Shown piece after piece: positions 1 through 8,005 of a DNA stretch of 64,000 bases. Source of the DNA: Parvularcula sp. BBD 1991-13 (GTDB taxonomy: Bacteria > Pseudomonadota > Alphaproteobacteria > Caulobacterales > Parvularculaceae). The position numbers and the translations under genes are program-made. The notes below the pieces were generated by a model. That model saw only the letters and a program-made list of their open reading frames with translations. It was not told the origin of the DNA and ran no database searches. The stretch is taken from the NCBI GenBank assembly GCA_001657385.1, contig LYSZ01000003.1:359306-423305 (forward strand). The letters run 5' to 3'. Positions within the stretch are counted from its first letter, which is position 1. Each line of letters begins with the position of its first letter.

Positions 1-677
1 TGCCCCATCTCCGCCGCCGCGCCGCCCTGACGCCGTTCCTCGCCGCCGGGCTCACCGTTGTCGCCGCCGCCGCGGCGCAGGCCCAGGAGGAACGCAATTA
101 CGACCTGCCGCCGTTCGACAGGATCGACGTGTCGGCGGGCATCAAGGTGACGGCGACGGCCGGCAGGCCGCAAACGGTGGTCGTCAAGGCGGTCAACGGC
201 GATTTCGGCGACATCGAAGTCGAAGTGCGCGACGGCGAGCTGAACCTGTCGCGGGAGTGGAACCGGCTGCGCTGGCACGGCAAGAGAACCCAGTACAAAG
301 TGGTCGTCACCGCCGATACGCTGCGCGGGATTTCCGCCTCGTCGGGCTCGCACGCCGCCCTTTACAATGTCGACGCCGGCGATTTCGTCATCGATCTTTC
401 CAGCGGCGCGCATGCGGAAGTCCAGGGAGAAAGCGGCGTCTGCGTGCTCGATTTGTCCAGCGGGGCCAATCTGGACGCGGAAAGCCTTTATTGCGACGAG
501 GCCATTATCGACGTGTCGAGCGGCGGCCATGGCGTCGTCCACGCGCGCGACGCGGTGAAGGGCGACGCCTCCAGCGGCGGGCACGTCACCGTTTACGGCG
601 CGCCGTCGCAGGTGCGCCTCGACCGCTCGTCCGGCGGGCGCATCATCGTCAAGACGACGGCGCAGGCGAGGAAATAG
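1..677 (+). CDS. Exported head-GIN (DUF2807) SSG-repeat protein, 5' end outside window
   Basis: The reading frame is already open at base 3, so the gene begins at or just before the window edge. Bases 1-2 (TG) would complete an ATG if the preceding base were A. The visible N-terminus is a signal peptide: three Arg, a hydrophobic stretch, then AAAAAQAQE as a likely cleavage site. The mature part has six turns of a (D/x)SSGxxxxV repeat (SSGSHAALY, SSGAHAEV, SSGANLDA, SSGGHGVV, SSGGHVTVY, SSGGRIIV). This is the pattern of the DUF2807 / putative auto-transporter adhesin 'head GIN' family, which is expected to fold as a right-handed beta-helix. About 225 residues are visible. It is probably periplasmic or surface exposed; the function is unknown. 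Confidence in the family is good. Confidence 0.8.
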   Translation, partial: PHLRRRAALTPFLAAGLTVVAAAAAQAQEERNYDLPPFDRIDVSAGIKVTATAGRPQTVVVKAVNGDFGDIEVEVRDGELNLSREWNRLRWHGKRTQYKVVVTADTLRGISASSGSHAALYNVDAGDFVIDLSSGAHAEVQGESGVCVLDLSSGANLDAESLYCDEAIIDVSSGGHGVVHARDAVKGDASSGGHVTVYGAPSQVRLDRSSGGRIIVKTTAQARK

Positions 678-964
678 AGCATATCGCGGGCGCTCTGCGG
701 ATCGCGTAACGCTCCGGGGCGCCGTTTCGCCGCCCTTCCATCTCGGATGACCGCACCGGGCTCGCCCAGAAAATGCCCCGGCCCCAGCCCGCCGTCGGGG
801 GCCGGCCGGGGGGCCGCGCCGCCCTTATCCTTCGGCGGCGCAACACGATCTTGACGCCGAGAACGCGCGCCGCGGGTGATAAAGGAAAGCAAGAAAGTTC
901 CGGCGCGAAACATATGGTGCGCCAGAGCGCACGCCTCCCGCCCCCGCGCTTTCCGGCATCGCGC
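678..964. other. Convergent intergenic region, GC-rich
   Basis: This 287-bp gap separates the converging ends of the DUF2807 gene and alaS. It contains very GC-rich self-complementary sequence around 774-815 (GCCCCGGCC facing GGCCGGGGGGC) that could form a hairpin and stop transcription from both sides. There is no U-tract, so a classical intrinsic terminator cannot be claimed. No gene is visible. Confidence 0.4.
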
Positions 965-3637
965 CTATCCCTGAAGGGCGGCTTCGATTTTCCCGGCGAT
1001 GGCCTCGACCGCTTCGTCGGCGCGGGCGCCGTCGGGTCCGCCCGCCTGGGCCATGTCCGGCCGGCCGCCGCCGCCCTTGCCGCCGACCGCCTCGGCCCCG
1101 GCGCGCACCAGGTCGACCGCCGACAGTCTTTCGGTCAGGTCCGCGGTCACGCCCACCGCCAGCGCGGCCTTGCCGTCATTGACGCCGATAAACGCGGCGA
1201 CGCCCGAGCCCATGCTTTTCTTGGTTTCGTCGACGAGGCCGCGAAGATCCTTGGGCTGAACGCCCTCCAGAACGCGCCCGGCGTACCGCACGCCGGCGAT
1301 CTCCCGGGACTGTTCCGCGGCGGGAGACGCCGTCCCGGCGCCGCCGAGGGCGAGCGCCTTTTTCGCCTCGGCCAGCTCGCGCTCCAGCTTCTTTCGTTCC
1401 GCCGCCAGGCTCTCGACACGCCCGGCAAGATCCGTCAGCGGAATTTTCAGCGCGTCCGCCGCATCGCGCGCGATCGCCGCCTGTTCTTCAAGGTGCTGAC
1501 GGGCGGCCTCGCCGGTGAGGGCCTCGATGCGCCGGACGCCGGCGGACACGGCGCTCTCGCCGACGATCTTGAACAGGGCGATATCGCCAAGACGGCGCAC
1601 ATGGGTGCCGCCGCACAGCTCCACCGAATAGGGCGCGCCGGAACCGTCCAGCGCCTCGCCCATGGTCAGCACGCGGACGTCGTCGTCGTACTTCTCGCCG
1701 AACAGCGCGATCGCCCCCGACGCCACCGCATCGTCATAAGGCATGATGCGGGTCTCGACCGGGCCGTTCCCGCGCAGCACCGCGTTCACGCGCCGCTCGA
1801 TCTCGGCGATTTCCGCCGGGGAAACCGGCTTGGGGTTGGTGAAGTCGAACCGCATACGGTCCGCGGCGACGAGGGAGCCTTTCTGCGCGACATGATCGCC
1901 CAGCACCTCGCGCAGCGCGGCGTGAACGAGGTGGGTCGCCGAGTGGTTGGCGCGCGTGCGGTCGCGCCGTCCGACGTCGATGGCGAGATGGACCGCGTCC
2001 CCCGCGGAGATCGCCCCCGCCTCCACGACGCCGATATGCCCGTGCAGCGAGCCGGCGCGTTTTTTCACATCGCTGACCGCGAGGCGCAGCCCGGCGTCGT
2101 CCGCGATGACGCCGCGGTCGCCCGCCTGGCCGCCGGATTCGGCGTAAAACGGGGTCTGGTTGACGATGACCTCCACCGCCTCGCCCGCCTCGGCGCGCTG
2201 AACCGGTTCGCCGTCGCGCAGGATCGCCTGCACCACGCCCTCCGCCTCGTCATGGATATAGCCGAGAAACTCCGTCGCCCCATGTTCCGCACGAAGATCG
2301 AACCAGAGACTTTCGTCGGCCGCGTCGCCCGAGCCGGCCCAGGCGGCGCGCGCCGCCGCGCGCTGGGCCTGCATCGCCGCATCGAACCCGGCCGTGTCGA
2401 CCGCGCGTCCGTCGCGGCGAAGCGCGTCCTGCGTCAGGTCGAGCGGAAAACCGTAGGTGTCGTAGAGCTTGAACGCCGCATCGCCCGGCAAGGCGGCGCC
2501 GGGCGGCAGCTTGGCAAGTTCCTCGTCGAGCAGCTTCAGGCCGCGTTCAAGCAGACTGCGGAATTTTTCTTCCTCGGATTTCAGGGTCTCGACGATGAGC
2601 GTCTCGGCGCGGCCAAGCTCCGCATAGGCGCCGCCCATTTCCGAAATCAGCACCGGCGCCAGCCGGGCGAGCAAGGGGTCGCGCGCGCCGAGCCCGTGGG
2701 CGTAACGCATCGCCCGGCGCATGATGCGCCGGAGCACATAGCCGCGGCCTTCGTTGGAGGGCGCGACGCCGTCGGCGATCAGAAAGCTCGACGCACGCAA
2801 ATGGTCCGCGATGACGCGTTGCGCCGGCGCCGCGTCGCCCTCGGCCTTTCTGCCGGTCAACTCTTCGGAAGCAACGATCAGGGTACGGAAGAGATCGACG
2901 TCATAATTATCATGCACGCCCTGGAGCACCGCCGCAATCCGCTCCAGCCCCATGCCGGTGTCGATGGACGGCTTGGGCAGGTTTTCCTCGCGTCCGTCGG
3001 CGTGACGCTCGAACTGCATGAAGACGAGGTTCCAGATTTCCACGAAGCGGTCGCCGTCCTCGTCCGGCGAGCCCGGCGGTCCGCCCGGGATATGCTCGCC
3101 ATGGTCGTAGAAAATTTCAGAACACGGACCGCACGGCCCGGTGTCGCCCATACTCCAGAAATTATCGTTCGTCGCGATACGGATGATCCGGTCTTCCGGC
3201 AGGCCGGAAATCTTTCGCCACAGATCGAACGCTTCCTCGTCGGTATGATAGACCGTTGCGGTCAGGCGGTCGGCCGGCAGGCCGAATTCTTTGTGCACAA
3301 GGGTCCAGGCGGCCTCGATCGCTTCCTCCTTGAAGTAATCGCCGAAGGAAAAATTGCCCAGCATTTCGAAAAATGTGTGATGGCGCGCGGTGTAGCCAAC
3401 ATTGTCGAGGTCATTGTGCTTGCCCCCGGCGCGCAGGCATTTCTGGGACGAGGCGGCGCGCGTGTAATCCCGGCGTTCCGCCCCGGTGAAAATATTCTTG
3501 AACGGCACCATTCCCGCATTGACGAACAGGAGCGTCGGATCGTTCTGCGGCACGAGCGGAGCCGACGGCGCGATATGGTGACCGCGCGCGGCGAAAAAAT
3601 GCAAAAACTGCGATCGGATGTCTTTCAGCGACGCCAT
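965..3637 (-). CDS. alaS: Alanyl-tRNA synthetase
   Basis: Cytoplasmic class II enzyme that charges tRNA-Ala and edits mischarged Ser/Gly. The 890-residue length is normal for alphaproteobacteria. The N-terminal catalytic domain starts with [19 protein letters not shown] and includes [13 protein letters not shown]. The editing domain carries [15 protein letters not shown] (metal-binding HxxxH) and CGGTHV. A C-terminal C-Ala/DHHA1 region ends with [17 protein letters not shown] chose the ATG at 3637 (MASLKDIR). The longer frame from 3652 would need a TTG start and lies in a tandem repeat. Upstream, on the same strand, are a VOC gene and recA; recA-alaS proximity is common in alphaproteobacteria. 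Confidence 0.97.
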   Translation of the reverse strand: MASLKDIRSQFLHFFAARGHHIAPSAPLVPQNDPTLLFVNAGMVPFKNIFTGAERRDYTRAASSQKCLRAGGKHNDLDNVGYTARHHTFFEMLGNFSFGDYFKEEAIEAAWTLVHKEFGLPADRLTATVYHTDEEAFDLWRKISGLPEDRIIRIATNDNFWSMGDTGPCGPCSEIFYDHGEHIPGGPPGSPDEDGDRFVEIWNLVFMQFERHADGREENLPKPSIDTGMGLERIAAVLQGVHDNYDVDLFRTLIVASEELTGRKAEGDAAPAQRVIADHLRASSFLIADGVAPSNEGRGYVLRRIMRRAMRYAHGLGARDPLLARLAPVLISEMGGAYAELGRAETLIVETLKSEEEKFRSLLERGLKLLDEELAKLPPGAALPGDAAFKLYDTYGFPLDLTQDALRRDGRAVDTAGFDAAMQAQRAAARAAWAGSGDAADESLWFDLRAEHGATEFLGYIHDEAEGVVQAILRDGEPVQRAEAGEAVEVIVNQTPFYAESGGQAGDRGVIADDAGLRLAVSDVKKRAGSLHGHIGVVEAGAISAGDAVHLAIDVGRRDRTRANHSATHLVHAALREVLGDHVAQKGSLVAADRMRFDFTNPKPVSPAEIAEIERRVNAVLRGNGPVETRIMPYDDAVASGAIALFGEKYDDDVRVLTMGEALDGSGAPYSVELCGGTHVRRLGDIALFKIVGESAVSAGVRRIEALTGEAARQHLEEQAAIARDAADALKIPLTDLAGRVESLAAERKKLERELAEAKKALALGGAGTASPAAEQSREIAGVRYAGRVLEGVQPKDLRGLVDETKKSMGSGVAAFIGVNDGKAALAVGVTADLTERLSAVDLVRAGAEAVGGKGGGGRPDMAQAGGPDGARADEAVEAIAGKIEAALQG

Positions 3638-3651
3638 AACATTCCAGTTCA

Positions 3652-3681
3652 ATGCATCTCTATTCGATGCATCTCAATTCG
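3652..3681. repeat. 2 x 15 bp tandem repeat in the alaS leader
   Basis: Two units, ATGCATCTCTATTCG and ATGCATCTCAATTCG, follow each other directly with one mismatch. They lie just upstream of the chosen alaS start, in its 5' leader. This is one of many short tandem duplications in the window. Confidence 0.9.
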
Positions 3682-3730
3682 AGCCAAAACCAAAGCCGCC
3701 CCGGCCCGGAAACCGAAGCGGCTAAAGGTC
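3682..3730 (-). terminator. Possible terminator downstream of the VOC gene
   Basis: On the minus strand AGCCGC (3723-3718) pairs with GCGGCT (3699-3694), followed by a T-rich tail (TTTGGTTTTGG). The stem is short with a long GC-rich loop, so this is a weak candidate. It is in the right place, between the VOC stop and alaS. Confidence 0.35.
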
Positions 3731-3822
3731 TTAGCGCCGCCGACACGGCGCCGTCTAGGGCGGACGGGAAGATGCCGCGCCCGCAAGCCTGCCCGCACGG
3801 CGCGGGTCCGGTCAGCCGTGTT

Positions 3823-4191
3823 TCAGGTCAGACAGTAAAAATTCAGCTTGTTGCCGTCCAGATCGCGAAAATATCCAGCGTAAAAGCCGTCTCCGCGCGG
3901 CCCCGCGGCTCCCTCGTCGGCGGCGCCGAGGTCCATCGCCTTTTTGTAGAGCCGGTCGACGCTCTCCGGCGCATCGCAGGCAAGCGCCACCATGGTCCCG
4001 TTGCCGACACAGGCGTCCTTGCCGTCATGGGGCTTGATGACCCCAAGGCCCGGCTTGTCCGGCGCAGCGCCCCAAGCGATGAAGGTATCGCCCTGCATGA
4101 TGCGCTTGGCGCCGATTTCACCGAGCAGCGCATCATAAAACGCCGCCGCTTTTTCAAGATCATTGGTTCCCAGGGTCACGTAACCGATCAT
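3823..4191 (-). CDS. VOC (glyoxalase/bleomycin-resistance) family protein
   Basis: A 122-residue single-module VOC protein. It begins MIGYVTLGTNDLEKAAAFYD, the first beta-alpha unit of the fold, and ends with GYFRDLDGNKLNFYCL, the usual last strand (RDPDGN-type) that carries a metal-ligand Glu in active members. Here the equivalent positions read NKLNFY, so a ligand may be missing. The substrate is unknown. It lies between recA and alaS on the same strand and may be co-transcribed with either. Confidence 0.85.
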   Translation of the reverse strand: MIGYVTLGTNDLEKAAAFYDALLGEIGAKRIMQGDTFIAWGAAPDKPGLGVIKPHDGKDACVGNGTMVALACDAPESVDRLYKKAMDLGAADEGAAGPRGDGFYAGYFRDLDGNKLNFYCLT

Positions 4192-4309
4192 AGGTCATCC
4201 TTTCATTCGCAGTCCGGCCATTCAAAATCAGGCGACGTCTCATTCAACGCCCACCTGCCGCACGGATCCTCCCGCGCATGGCCGCCGCGAGGGGGACGCG
4301 GATGGCGGA

Positions 4310-5389
4310 TCAGGACGCCGCCGCCTCGTCGTCGTCCTCGGCGTTTTCACCGGTCAGCATTTCATCGGCCACAAGCCCGGCGTTCTGGCGGATGGCCGCC
4401 TCGATGGCGTTGGCCATGTCCGGGTTGTCGCGCAGGAACTGCTTGGCGTTCTCCCGGCCCTGACCGATCCGCTCGGAGTTGTAGGAGAACCACGATCCCG
4501 ACTTCTCGACCACATTGGCCTTGACCCCCAGATCGATCAACTCGCCCATCTTGGAGACGCCCTCGCCGTACATGATGTCGAACTCGACCTGCTTGAAAGG
4601 CGGCGCGACCTTGTTCTTGACGACCTTGATGCGGGTCTGGTTGCCGACCACCTCGTCGCGGTTCTTGATGGCCCCGATGCGGCGAATATCGAGGCGTACG
4701 GAGGCGTAGAATTTCAGCGCGTTGCCGCCTGTCGTGGTCTCGGGCGAACCGAACATGACGCCGATCTTCATGCGGATCTGGTTGATGAAAATCACCAGAC
4801 AGTTCGAGCGCGAGATGGAGCCGGTCAGCTTGCGCAAGGCTTGGCTCATCAGCCGCGCCTGAAGGCCGGGCAGCGAATCGCCCATCTCCCCCTCCAGTTC
4901 GGCGCGGGGCGTCAGCGCCGCCACGGAATCGATCACCAGAACGTCGACGGCGCCGGACCGCACCAGCGTATCGGCGATCTCCAGCGCCTGTTCGCCGGTG
5001 TCCGGCTGGGAAATCAGAAGCTCGTCGAGATTGACGCCTAGCTTTTGCGCGTAGATCGGATCGAGCGCGTGTTCGGCGTCGATGAACGCCGCCGTGCCGC
5101 CTTTTTTCTGGGATTCCGCCGCCACATGCAGGGCGAGGGTGGTCTTGCCGGAGCTTTCCGGCCCGTAGATCTCCACCACGCGCCCCTTGGGCAGGCCGCC
5201 AATGCCGAGCGCAATGTCGAGCCCGAGGGACCCGGTGGAGATCGATTCGATATCGACGACCTCGCGGTCGCCAAGGCGCATCAGCGAGCCTTTGCCGAAG
5301 GCCTTGTCGATCTGCGAAATCGCCGCTTCCAGCGCTTTGGATTTGTCCACGTCGCCCGCCTCCACCAGTTTCAAACCGTTTCTCGTCAT
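4310..5389 (-). CDS. recA: RecA recombinase
   Basis: Strand-exchange ATPase for homologous recombination and the co-protease that triggers LexA cleavage in the SOS response. The protein has 359 residues. Walker A is GPESSGKTT at about residues 76-84. The [12 protein letters not shown] region, the [17 protein letters not shown]1 loop region and the L2-type segment [20 protein letters not shown] are all present. The C-terminus is acidic ([13 protein letters not shown]), as usual. The start [10 protein letters not shown] is preceded by a recognisable promoter with a LexA-like operator at 5437-5451. Confidence 0.98.
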   Translation of the reverse strand: MTRNGLKLVEAGDVDKSKALEAAISQIDKAFGKGSLMRLGDREVVDIESISTGSLGLDIALGIGGLPKGRVVEIYGPESSGKTTLALHVAAESQKKGGTAAFIDAEHALDPIYAQKLGVNLDELLISQPDTGEQALEIADTLVRSGAVDVLVIDSVAALTPRAELEGEMGDSLPGLQARLMSQALRKLTGSISRSNCLVIFINQIRMKIGVMFGSPETTTGGNALKFYASVRLDIRRIGAIKNRDEVVGNQTRIKVVKNKVAPPFKQVEFDIMYGEGVSKMGELIDLGVKANVVEKSGSWFSYNSERIGQGRENAKQFLRDNPDMANAIEAAIRQNAGLVADEMLTGENAEDDDEAAAS

Positions 5390-5433
5390 CGCCGCCTCCG
5401 TTGCCTGACCGTGACAGTTTCGTCAATAAACCT

Positions 5434-5462
5434 TTTGTACGCCATTTGTTCTTATTTGGCAA
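5434..5462 (-). promoter_or_regulatory. recA promoter with embedded LexA (SOS) box
   Basis: On the minus strand there is a -35 TTGCCA (5462-5457), a 17-bp spacer and a -10 TACAAA (5439-5434), about 45 bp upstream of the recA start. Within and overlapping it lies GAAC-N7-GTAC (5451-5437), a 7-of-8 match to the GAAC-N7-GTTC type box known for alphaproteobacterial LexA. LexA binding here would block both promoter elements. The promoter call is by eye. Confidence 0.7.
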
Positions 5463-5525
5463 ATCATATTACTGGTCTGAAATCATTTCTATTATCAGAT
5501 TTGTTCCGGTATTGTGCCGGCGCAT

Positions 5526-5533
5526 CGTTAAAC
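5526..5533. repeat. Left target-site duplication CGTTAAAC of the IS1595-type element
   Basis: CGTTAAAC at 5526-5533 is repeated exactly at 7925-7932. Eight bp is the size generated by IS1595-family transposition. The last two bases (AC) also match the inner end of the right repeat, so the exact boundary is ambiguous by 2 bp. Confidence 0.8.
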
Positions 5534-5558
5534 GCATATATCCCCTTGGCGTATGTGG
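5534..5558 (+). repeat. Left terminal inverted repeat
   Basis: Begins GCATATATCCCCTTGGCGTA and matches the right end except at positions 16 (G versus A) and 25. Two more bases outward (AC) also match the right end. Confidence 0.9.
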
Positions 5559-5623
5559 TTCAAAATGATACAGGACCACGCATCGCATTGCCGATTCGGG
5601 CGGACTCCGGCCAATAAGGGATT

Positions 5624-6202
5624 ATGGCGAATAGACCGATGGGTTTTGCTGGCGCGCTTACCCTGCTCTGTGAGTTAGGGGGAGCTGGCGTGTCGATATT
5701 ATGGCCGGAAGCCCGATGGATTGGACTTCTCCTTATCATTGTTGGATTTGTTCCAATGGCGATTTGGATTAGAGGAAATAGCGTTGAAATACGTTCTTTC
5801 CTCTCCTCTCGGTTTGCCCTTCGCAAGCTCCCTACAAAAAAGGAACGTCCCTCAAAGTGGATTCCTTTAATCGCTGCCGGGCAGGCGCTTTATGAAAAAC
5901 TGAGTCAGAACGCAAAATCTGAAATCGCTCGCACCGCAAAAAGTAAGGATATCTCCATCGCCTCTTATTGCTCTACGGCTCTGCTTACATCCGCTCAAGA
6001 CAGGCATATCGTGATTGAAGGGCGACAGGAACCAGACTTGGCCTACGAAGCTATCCCCACCTCTGACCTCGCGCATCTATGGCATACGGATGAAGACAAA
6101 AACGAATTGCGATCTCTTGGTTATCCAAAAGCTGAATGGTTTGATGTGAGAATACGAGAGTCTGATATTGCAAAAATCGCTGCTGGATTTGAGGAAGAAT
6201 AA
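5624..6202 (+). CDS. IS1595 passenger 1: membrane-anchored protein of unknown function
   Basis: A 192-residue protein. The N-terminal 50 residues form two hydrophobic segments (about 7-24 and 31-48, the latter GLLLIIVGFVPMAIWI). A soluble part follows, starting near residue 82 with KWIPLIAAGQALYEKL. WIPL-x-AA-type segments recall proteins I associate with IS1595-type elements in alphaproteobacteria, but I cannot assign a function. The C-terminus is mainly charged helix (EWFDVRIRESDIAKIAAGFEEE). The start has AAGGGATT just upstream. It is the first gene of a three-gene plus-strand cluster; its stop is followed immediately by the ATG of the next ORF. Base composition is lower in GC than the host genes. 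Confidence 0.75.
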   Translation: MANRPMGFAGALTLLCELGGAGVSILWPEARWIGLLLIIVGFVPMAIWIRGNSVEIRSFLSSRFALRKLPTKKERPSKWIPLIAAGQALYEKLSQNAKSEIARTAKSKDISIASYCSTALLTSAQDRHIVIEGRQEPDLAYEAIPTSDLAHLWHTDEDKNELRSLGYPKAEWFDVRIRESDIAKIAAGFEEE

Positions 6203-6376
6203 ATGTCACGCGGTAAGCACCTCAGCCTAGAAGAAGCCCGCAAGAAGGGCCTTCTGGAACAATTCGCCAAAGAGCATCCTAACGAAGCGGATGCGGAACG
6301 GTTTGAGCGGCTGCTAGAGGCGATGGCGAAGGGGGAGAAACCGAAATCAAAAGAAAAGAATGATGGAAAGCGATGA
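6203..6376 (+). CDS. IS1595 passenger 2: 57-residue charged protein
   Basis: The ATG follows directly on the stop codon of the preceding gene (TAA-ATG), and the 3' end overlaps the next gene by 17 bp, so translation is probably coupled. The product begins MSRGKHLSLEEARKKG and is almost entirely Lys/Glu/Arg-rich predicted helix, ending in KPKSKEKNDGKR. It has no membrane segment and no motif I can name. Its position and translational coupling argue that it is real despite its size. Confidence 0.65.
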   Translation: MSRGKHLSLEEARKKGLLEQFAKEHPNEADAERFERLLEAMAKGEKPKSKEKNDGKR

Positions 6377-6869
6377 AAGCCTGAGATTCGCGATTGAGGA
6401 TGCGCGGACAAATCAACAGAATTTGCTTGAACTAATTCACTTAAATGATTCGAAGGCGATGACGCTTCTTAGCGTGTGTGCGCCTCTCGGTGCAGCGACG
6501 GCATCCGGTGCTGCGTTGGGATTGTTCGGCGGCTCATCTGTGTTGAATGGCGCTCTAAGCTGGGGGCTAGTCGCAGCAACGATTTTTATATTCGTATCGT
6601 GCGTGTTTTGCTTTCGTGCAATGGGCTTTGCGAGAGTATGGATTCCCGGACGCGAACCCAAATTTTGGATTGCGGCAATCAACCATGACGATGCGTCGTT
6701 TAAGCAAATAACTTTATCTGCATTGAAAAAGATGGAGCTGGAGATTGAACGAAATGCCCGGCATAACGCTAAATCGTCATTAGCTTTGCGTCGCGCCCGC
6801 GCCACAATCATGACAATGCCGCTAGCCTTAATCGTTGTTGCAACAATTGCGAGTAAATTTGGCGCGTAG
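6360..6869 (+). CDS. IS1595 passenger 3: three-helix membrane protein resembling Pycsar (DUF5706-type) effectors
   Basis: A 169-residue protein. It starts with an amphipathic helix (residues 6-30, FAIEDARTNQQNLLELIHL), then NDSKAMTLLSV leading into TM1 (about 33-57). TM2 lies at about 66-88, a long charged helix at 104-145, and TM3 at about 149-167. A helix with a D-x-KA motif just before two TMs, then a long helix and a C-terminal TM, is the layout of the DUF5706 Pycsar membrane effectors. This is architectural similarity only. No cyclase is adjacent, so a cyclic-nucleotide role is speculative. It overlaps the 57-residue gene upstream and converges with the 42-residue ORF. Confidence 0.7.
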   Translation: MMESDESLRFAIEDARTNQQNLLELIHLNDSKAMTLLSVCAPLGAATASGAALGLFGGSSVLNGALSWGLVAATIFIFVSCVFCFRAMGFARVWIPGREPKFWIAAINHDDASFKQITLSALKKMELEIERNARHNAKSSLALRRARATIMTMPLALIVVATIASKFGA

Positions 6870-6871
6870 TC

Positions 6872-7000
6872 TTAGTCTTCAGGGGCAGGGCGTCCCGGAG
6901 GTTCGCCCTTTTCGCGCGAATCATTGTCAGGCAGGTCGAGGGGGTAATCCCCATCACCCTCATCATCGTCGCGGTCGCGTGGCCCCAGAATGATTTTCAT
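6872..7000 (-). CDS. IS1595 passenger 4: 42-residue acidic protein downstream of the transposase
   Basis: A short frame starting 9 bases after the transposase stop on the same strand. The product begins MKIILGPRDRDDDEGDGDYP and ends in EPPGRPAPED: very acidic, Pro-rich and with no hydrophobic core. Small frames of this kind recur downstream of ISXO2-type transposases in my memory of alphaproteobacterial genomes, so I list it. It could alternatively be spurious. Its stop falls 3 bases beyond the converging 169-residue gene. Confidence 0.5.
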   Translation of the reverse strand: MKIILGPRDRDDDEGDGDYPLDLPDNDSREKGEPPGRPAPED

Positions 7001-7008
7001 CTTTGTAT

Positions 7009-7875
7009 TTAGCGGCGCGAGAATGAATTTAGCAAGATCGGGAACATCAAGTGACCCTGTTTCCGCAGGTTAAAGCGGAACTCATACTCGCCAAGGTAAT
7101 TCGGCAGGTGTTTTTGCGAAACCCAAACGTGCGTTCCTTCGACGGTTTTCTTAAACCACAGCCAGAAGGCTTCGATATTGTTTGTATGAACGCCGTCTTT
7201 CGTGACGTATTCGCCAGCGGAGTGATTGACCGTTCCGTGATGAAAGCCGAACTCAGTGAGGTTCGAGAACGCGCGGGCGTCGTCGGTCGCGATCTTGGCG
7301 CCCGGATTGACGATTTCGAAAAGGGCGTTTTCGACCGTGACGGCGCGGCGGTTTGGAATGACGCGGGTTACGGCCTCGCCGCCGCGTTCCACAACGCCAA
7401 GCACAACAGCCTTGTCGTCTTGGCCCTGCTTGTCCTTGCCGCCGATAAAGGCTTTGTCGGCTTCAACCGGCTTGCGGCCCGGTCCGCCAAGGGGCGCGTC
7501 GCCGTCAACCCAGCCCATATATTCGCGGATTTTATGGGCAATGCGCCACGCCGTCTTATAGGTCACGCCAAGCGCGCGCTGGATTTCCTTGGCGGAAACG
7601 CCGTTGCGCGTCGTCGTGAAAAGGAACATGGCGTAATACCACTTCTGGAGCGGCGTTCTGGAGCGCTCAAAGGGCGTTCCGGCCATAGGGTGGATGTGGT
7701 TGCCGCAGTTGCAGGTATAGGCGGGCATCTTCGAGAGGCGCTTGAACTCGCCAATCACGCCGCAGCGGTCGCAGGCAGGCGATTCGCCAAAGCGGGTGCG
7801 GAACAGATGGTCCAGACAGGCGTCGTCGTCCGGGAACATCTTGAAAAAGTCTTGGATTGTCAGTGCTTTGCTCAT
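7009..7875 (-). CDS. IS1595-family (ISXO2-like) transposase
   Basis: A 288-residue DDE-type transposase. The N-terminal zinc-ribbon has CDRCGVIGEF...CNCGNHIHP (about residues 35-62) with the typical TPFERSRTPLQKWYYAMFLF following. A helix-turn-helix segment is at GVSAKEIQRALGVTYKTAWRIAHKIR. The catalytic ISXO2-like domain has first Asp in VEADKAFIGG, second Asp in IATDDARAF and the third-motif Asn in HTNNIEAFWLWFKK. It ends YLGEYEFRFNLRK, as in the family. The frame is intact, so the element may still be active. A promoter lies in the right inverted repeat. Confidence 0.96.
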   Translation of the reverse strand: MSKALTIQDFFKMFPDDDACLDHLFRTRFGESPACDRCGVIGEFKRLSKMPAYTCNCGNHIHPMAGTPFERSRTPLQKWYYAMFLFTTTRNGVSAKEIQRALGVTYKTAWRIAHKIREYMGWVDGDAPLGGPGRKPVEADKAFIGGKDKQGQDDKAVVLGVVERGGEAVTRVIPNRRAVTVENALFEIVNPGAKIATDDARAFSNLTEFGFHHGTVNHSAGEYVTKDGVHTNNIEAFWLWFKKTVEGTHVWVSQKHLPNYLGEYEFRFNLRKQGHLMFPILLNSFSRR

Positions 7876-7881
7876 ACCCCC

Positions 7882-7910
7882 AATATAGAAACTCAGGGCA
7901 CATACGTCAA
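7882..7910 (-). promoter_or_regulatory. Transposase promoter inside the right inverted repeat
   Basis: On the minus strand there is a -35 TTGACG (7910-7905), a spacer of exactly 17 bp and a -10 TATATT (7887-7882). The -35 lies inside the terminal inverted repeat. The start codon begins only 6 bases after the -10, so transcription would start at or within a base or two of the ATG, implying a leaderless mRNA. Confidence 0.65.
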
Positions 7911-7922
7911 GGGGATATATGC
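7898..7922 (-). repeat. Right terminal inverted repeat
   Basis: Reads GCATATATCCCCTTGACGTA on the minus strand, the mirror of the left end at 5534-5558. It contains the transposase -35 box. Confidence 0.9.
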
Positions 7923-7924
7923 GT

Positions 7925-7932
7925 CGTTAAAC
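7925..7932. repeat. Right target-site duplication CGTTAAAC
   Basis: Exact copy of 5526-5533, immediately outside the right inverted repeat. Confidence 0.8.
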
Positions 7933-8005
7933 CGCGCGCACGCCTCCGGGCGATCCGCCGCGCTCCGAGGCGGCCGCCGATTCCCCGCCAGGCCGCCGCC
8001 GCGCC

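Larger units (their letters stand above)
5534..7924. mobile_element. IS1595-family (ISXO2-like) element with four passenger ORFs
   Basis: A 2.39 kb element bounded by terminal inverted repeats (left 5534-5558, right 7922-7898 read on the minus strand; 23 of 25 positions match, beginning GCATATATCCCCTTG). An exact 8-bp direct repeat flanks it. Inside are, left to right, three plus-strand ORFs (5624-6202, 6203-6376, 6360-6869) and, on the minus strand, a 42-codon ORF (6872-7000) and the transposase (7009-7875). The left part is visibly less GC-rich than the neighbouring chromosome, which supports recent acquisition. It sits between the recA promoter and an AsmA-type gene. Passenger genes are known in this IS superfamily, but I do not recognise this exact set. 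Confidence 0.92.

Noticed and set aside
678..964. Small RNA or gene in the gap before alaS
   Set aside because: Only GC-rich self-complementary sequence is visible, with no promoter, U-tract or convincing ORF.
773..3838. 1021-codon plus-strand open frame opposite alaS
   Set aside because: It is the antisense shadow of a complete, well-conserved alaS in GC-rich DNA; its product is Arg/Gly/His-rich without any domain.
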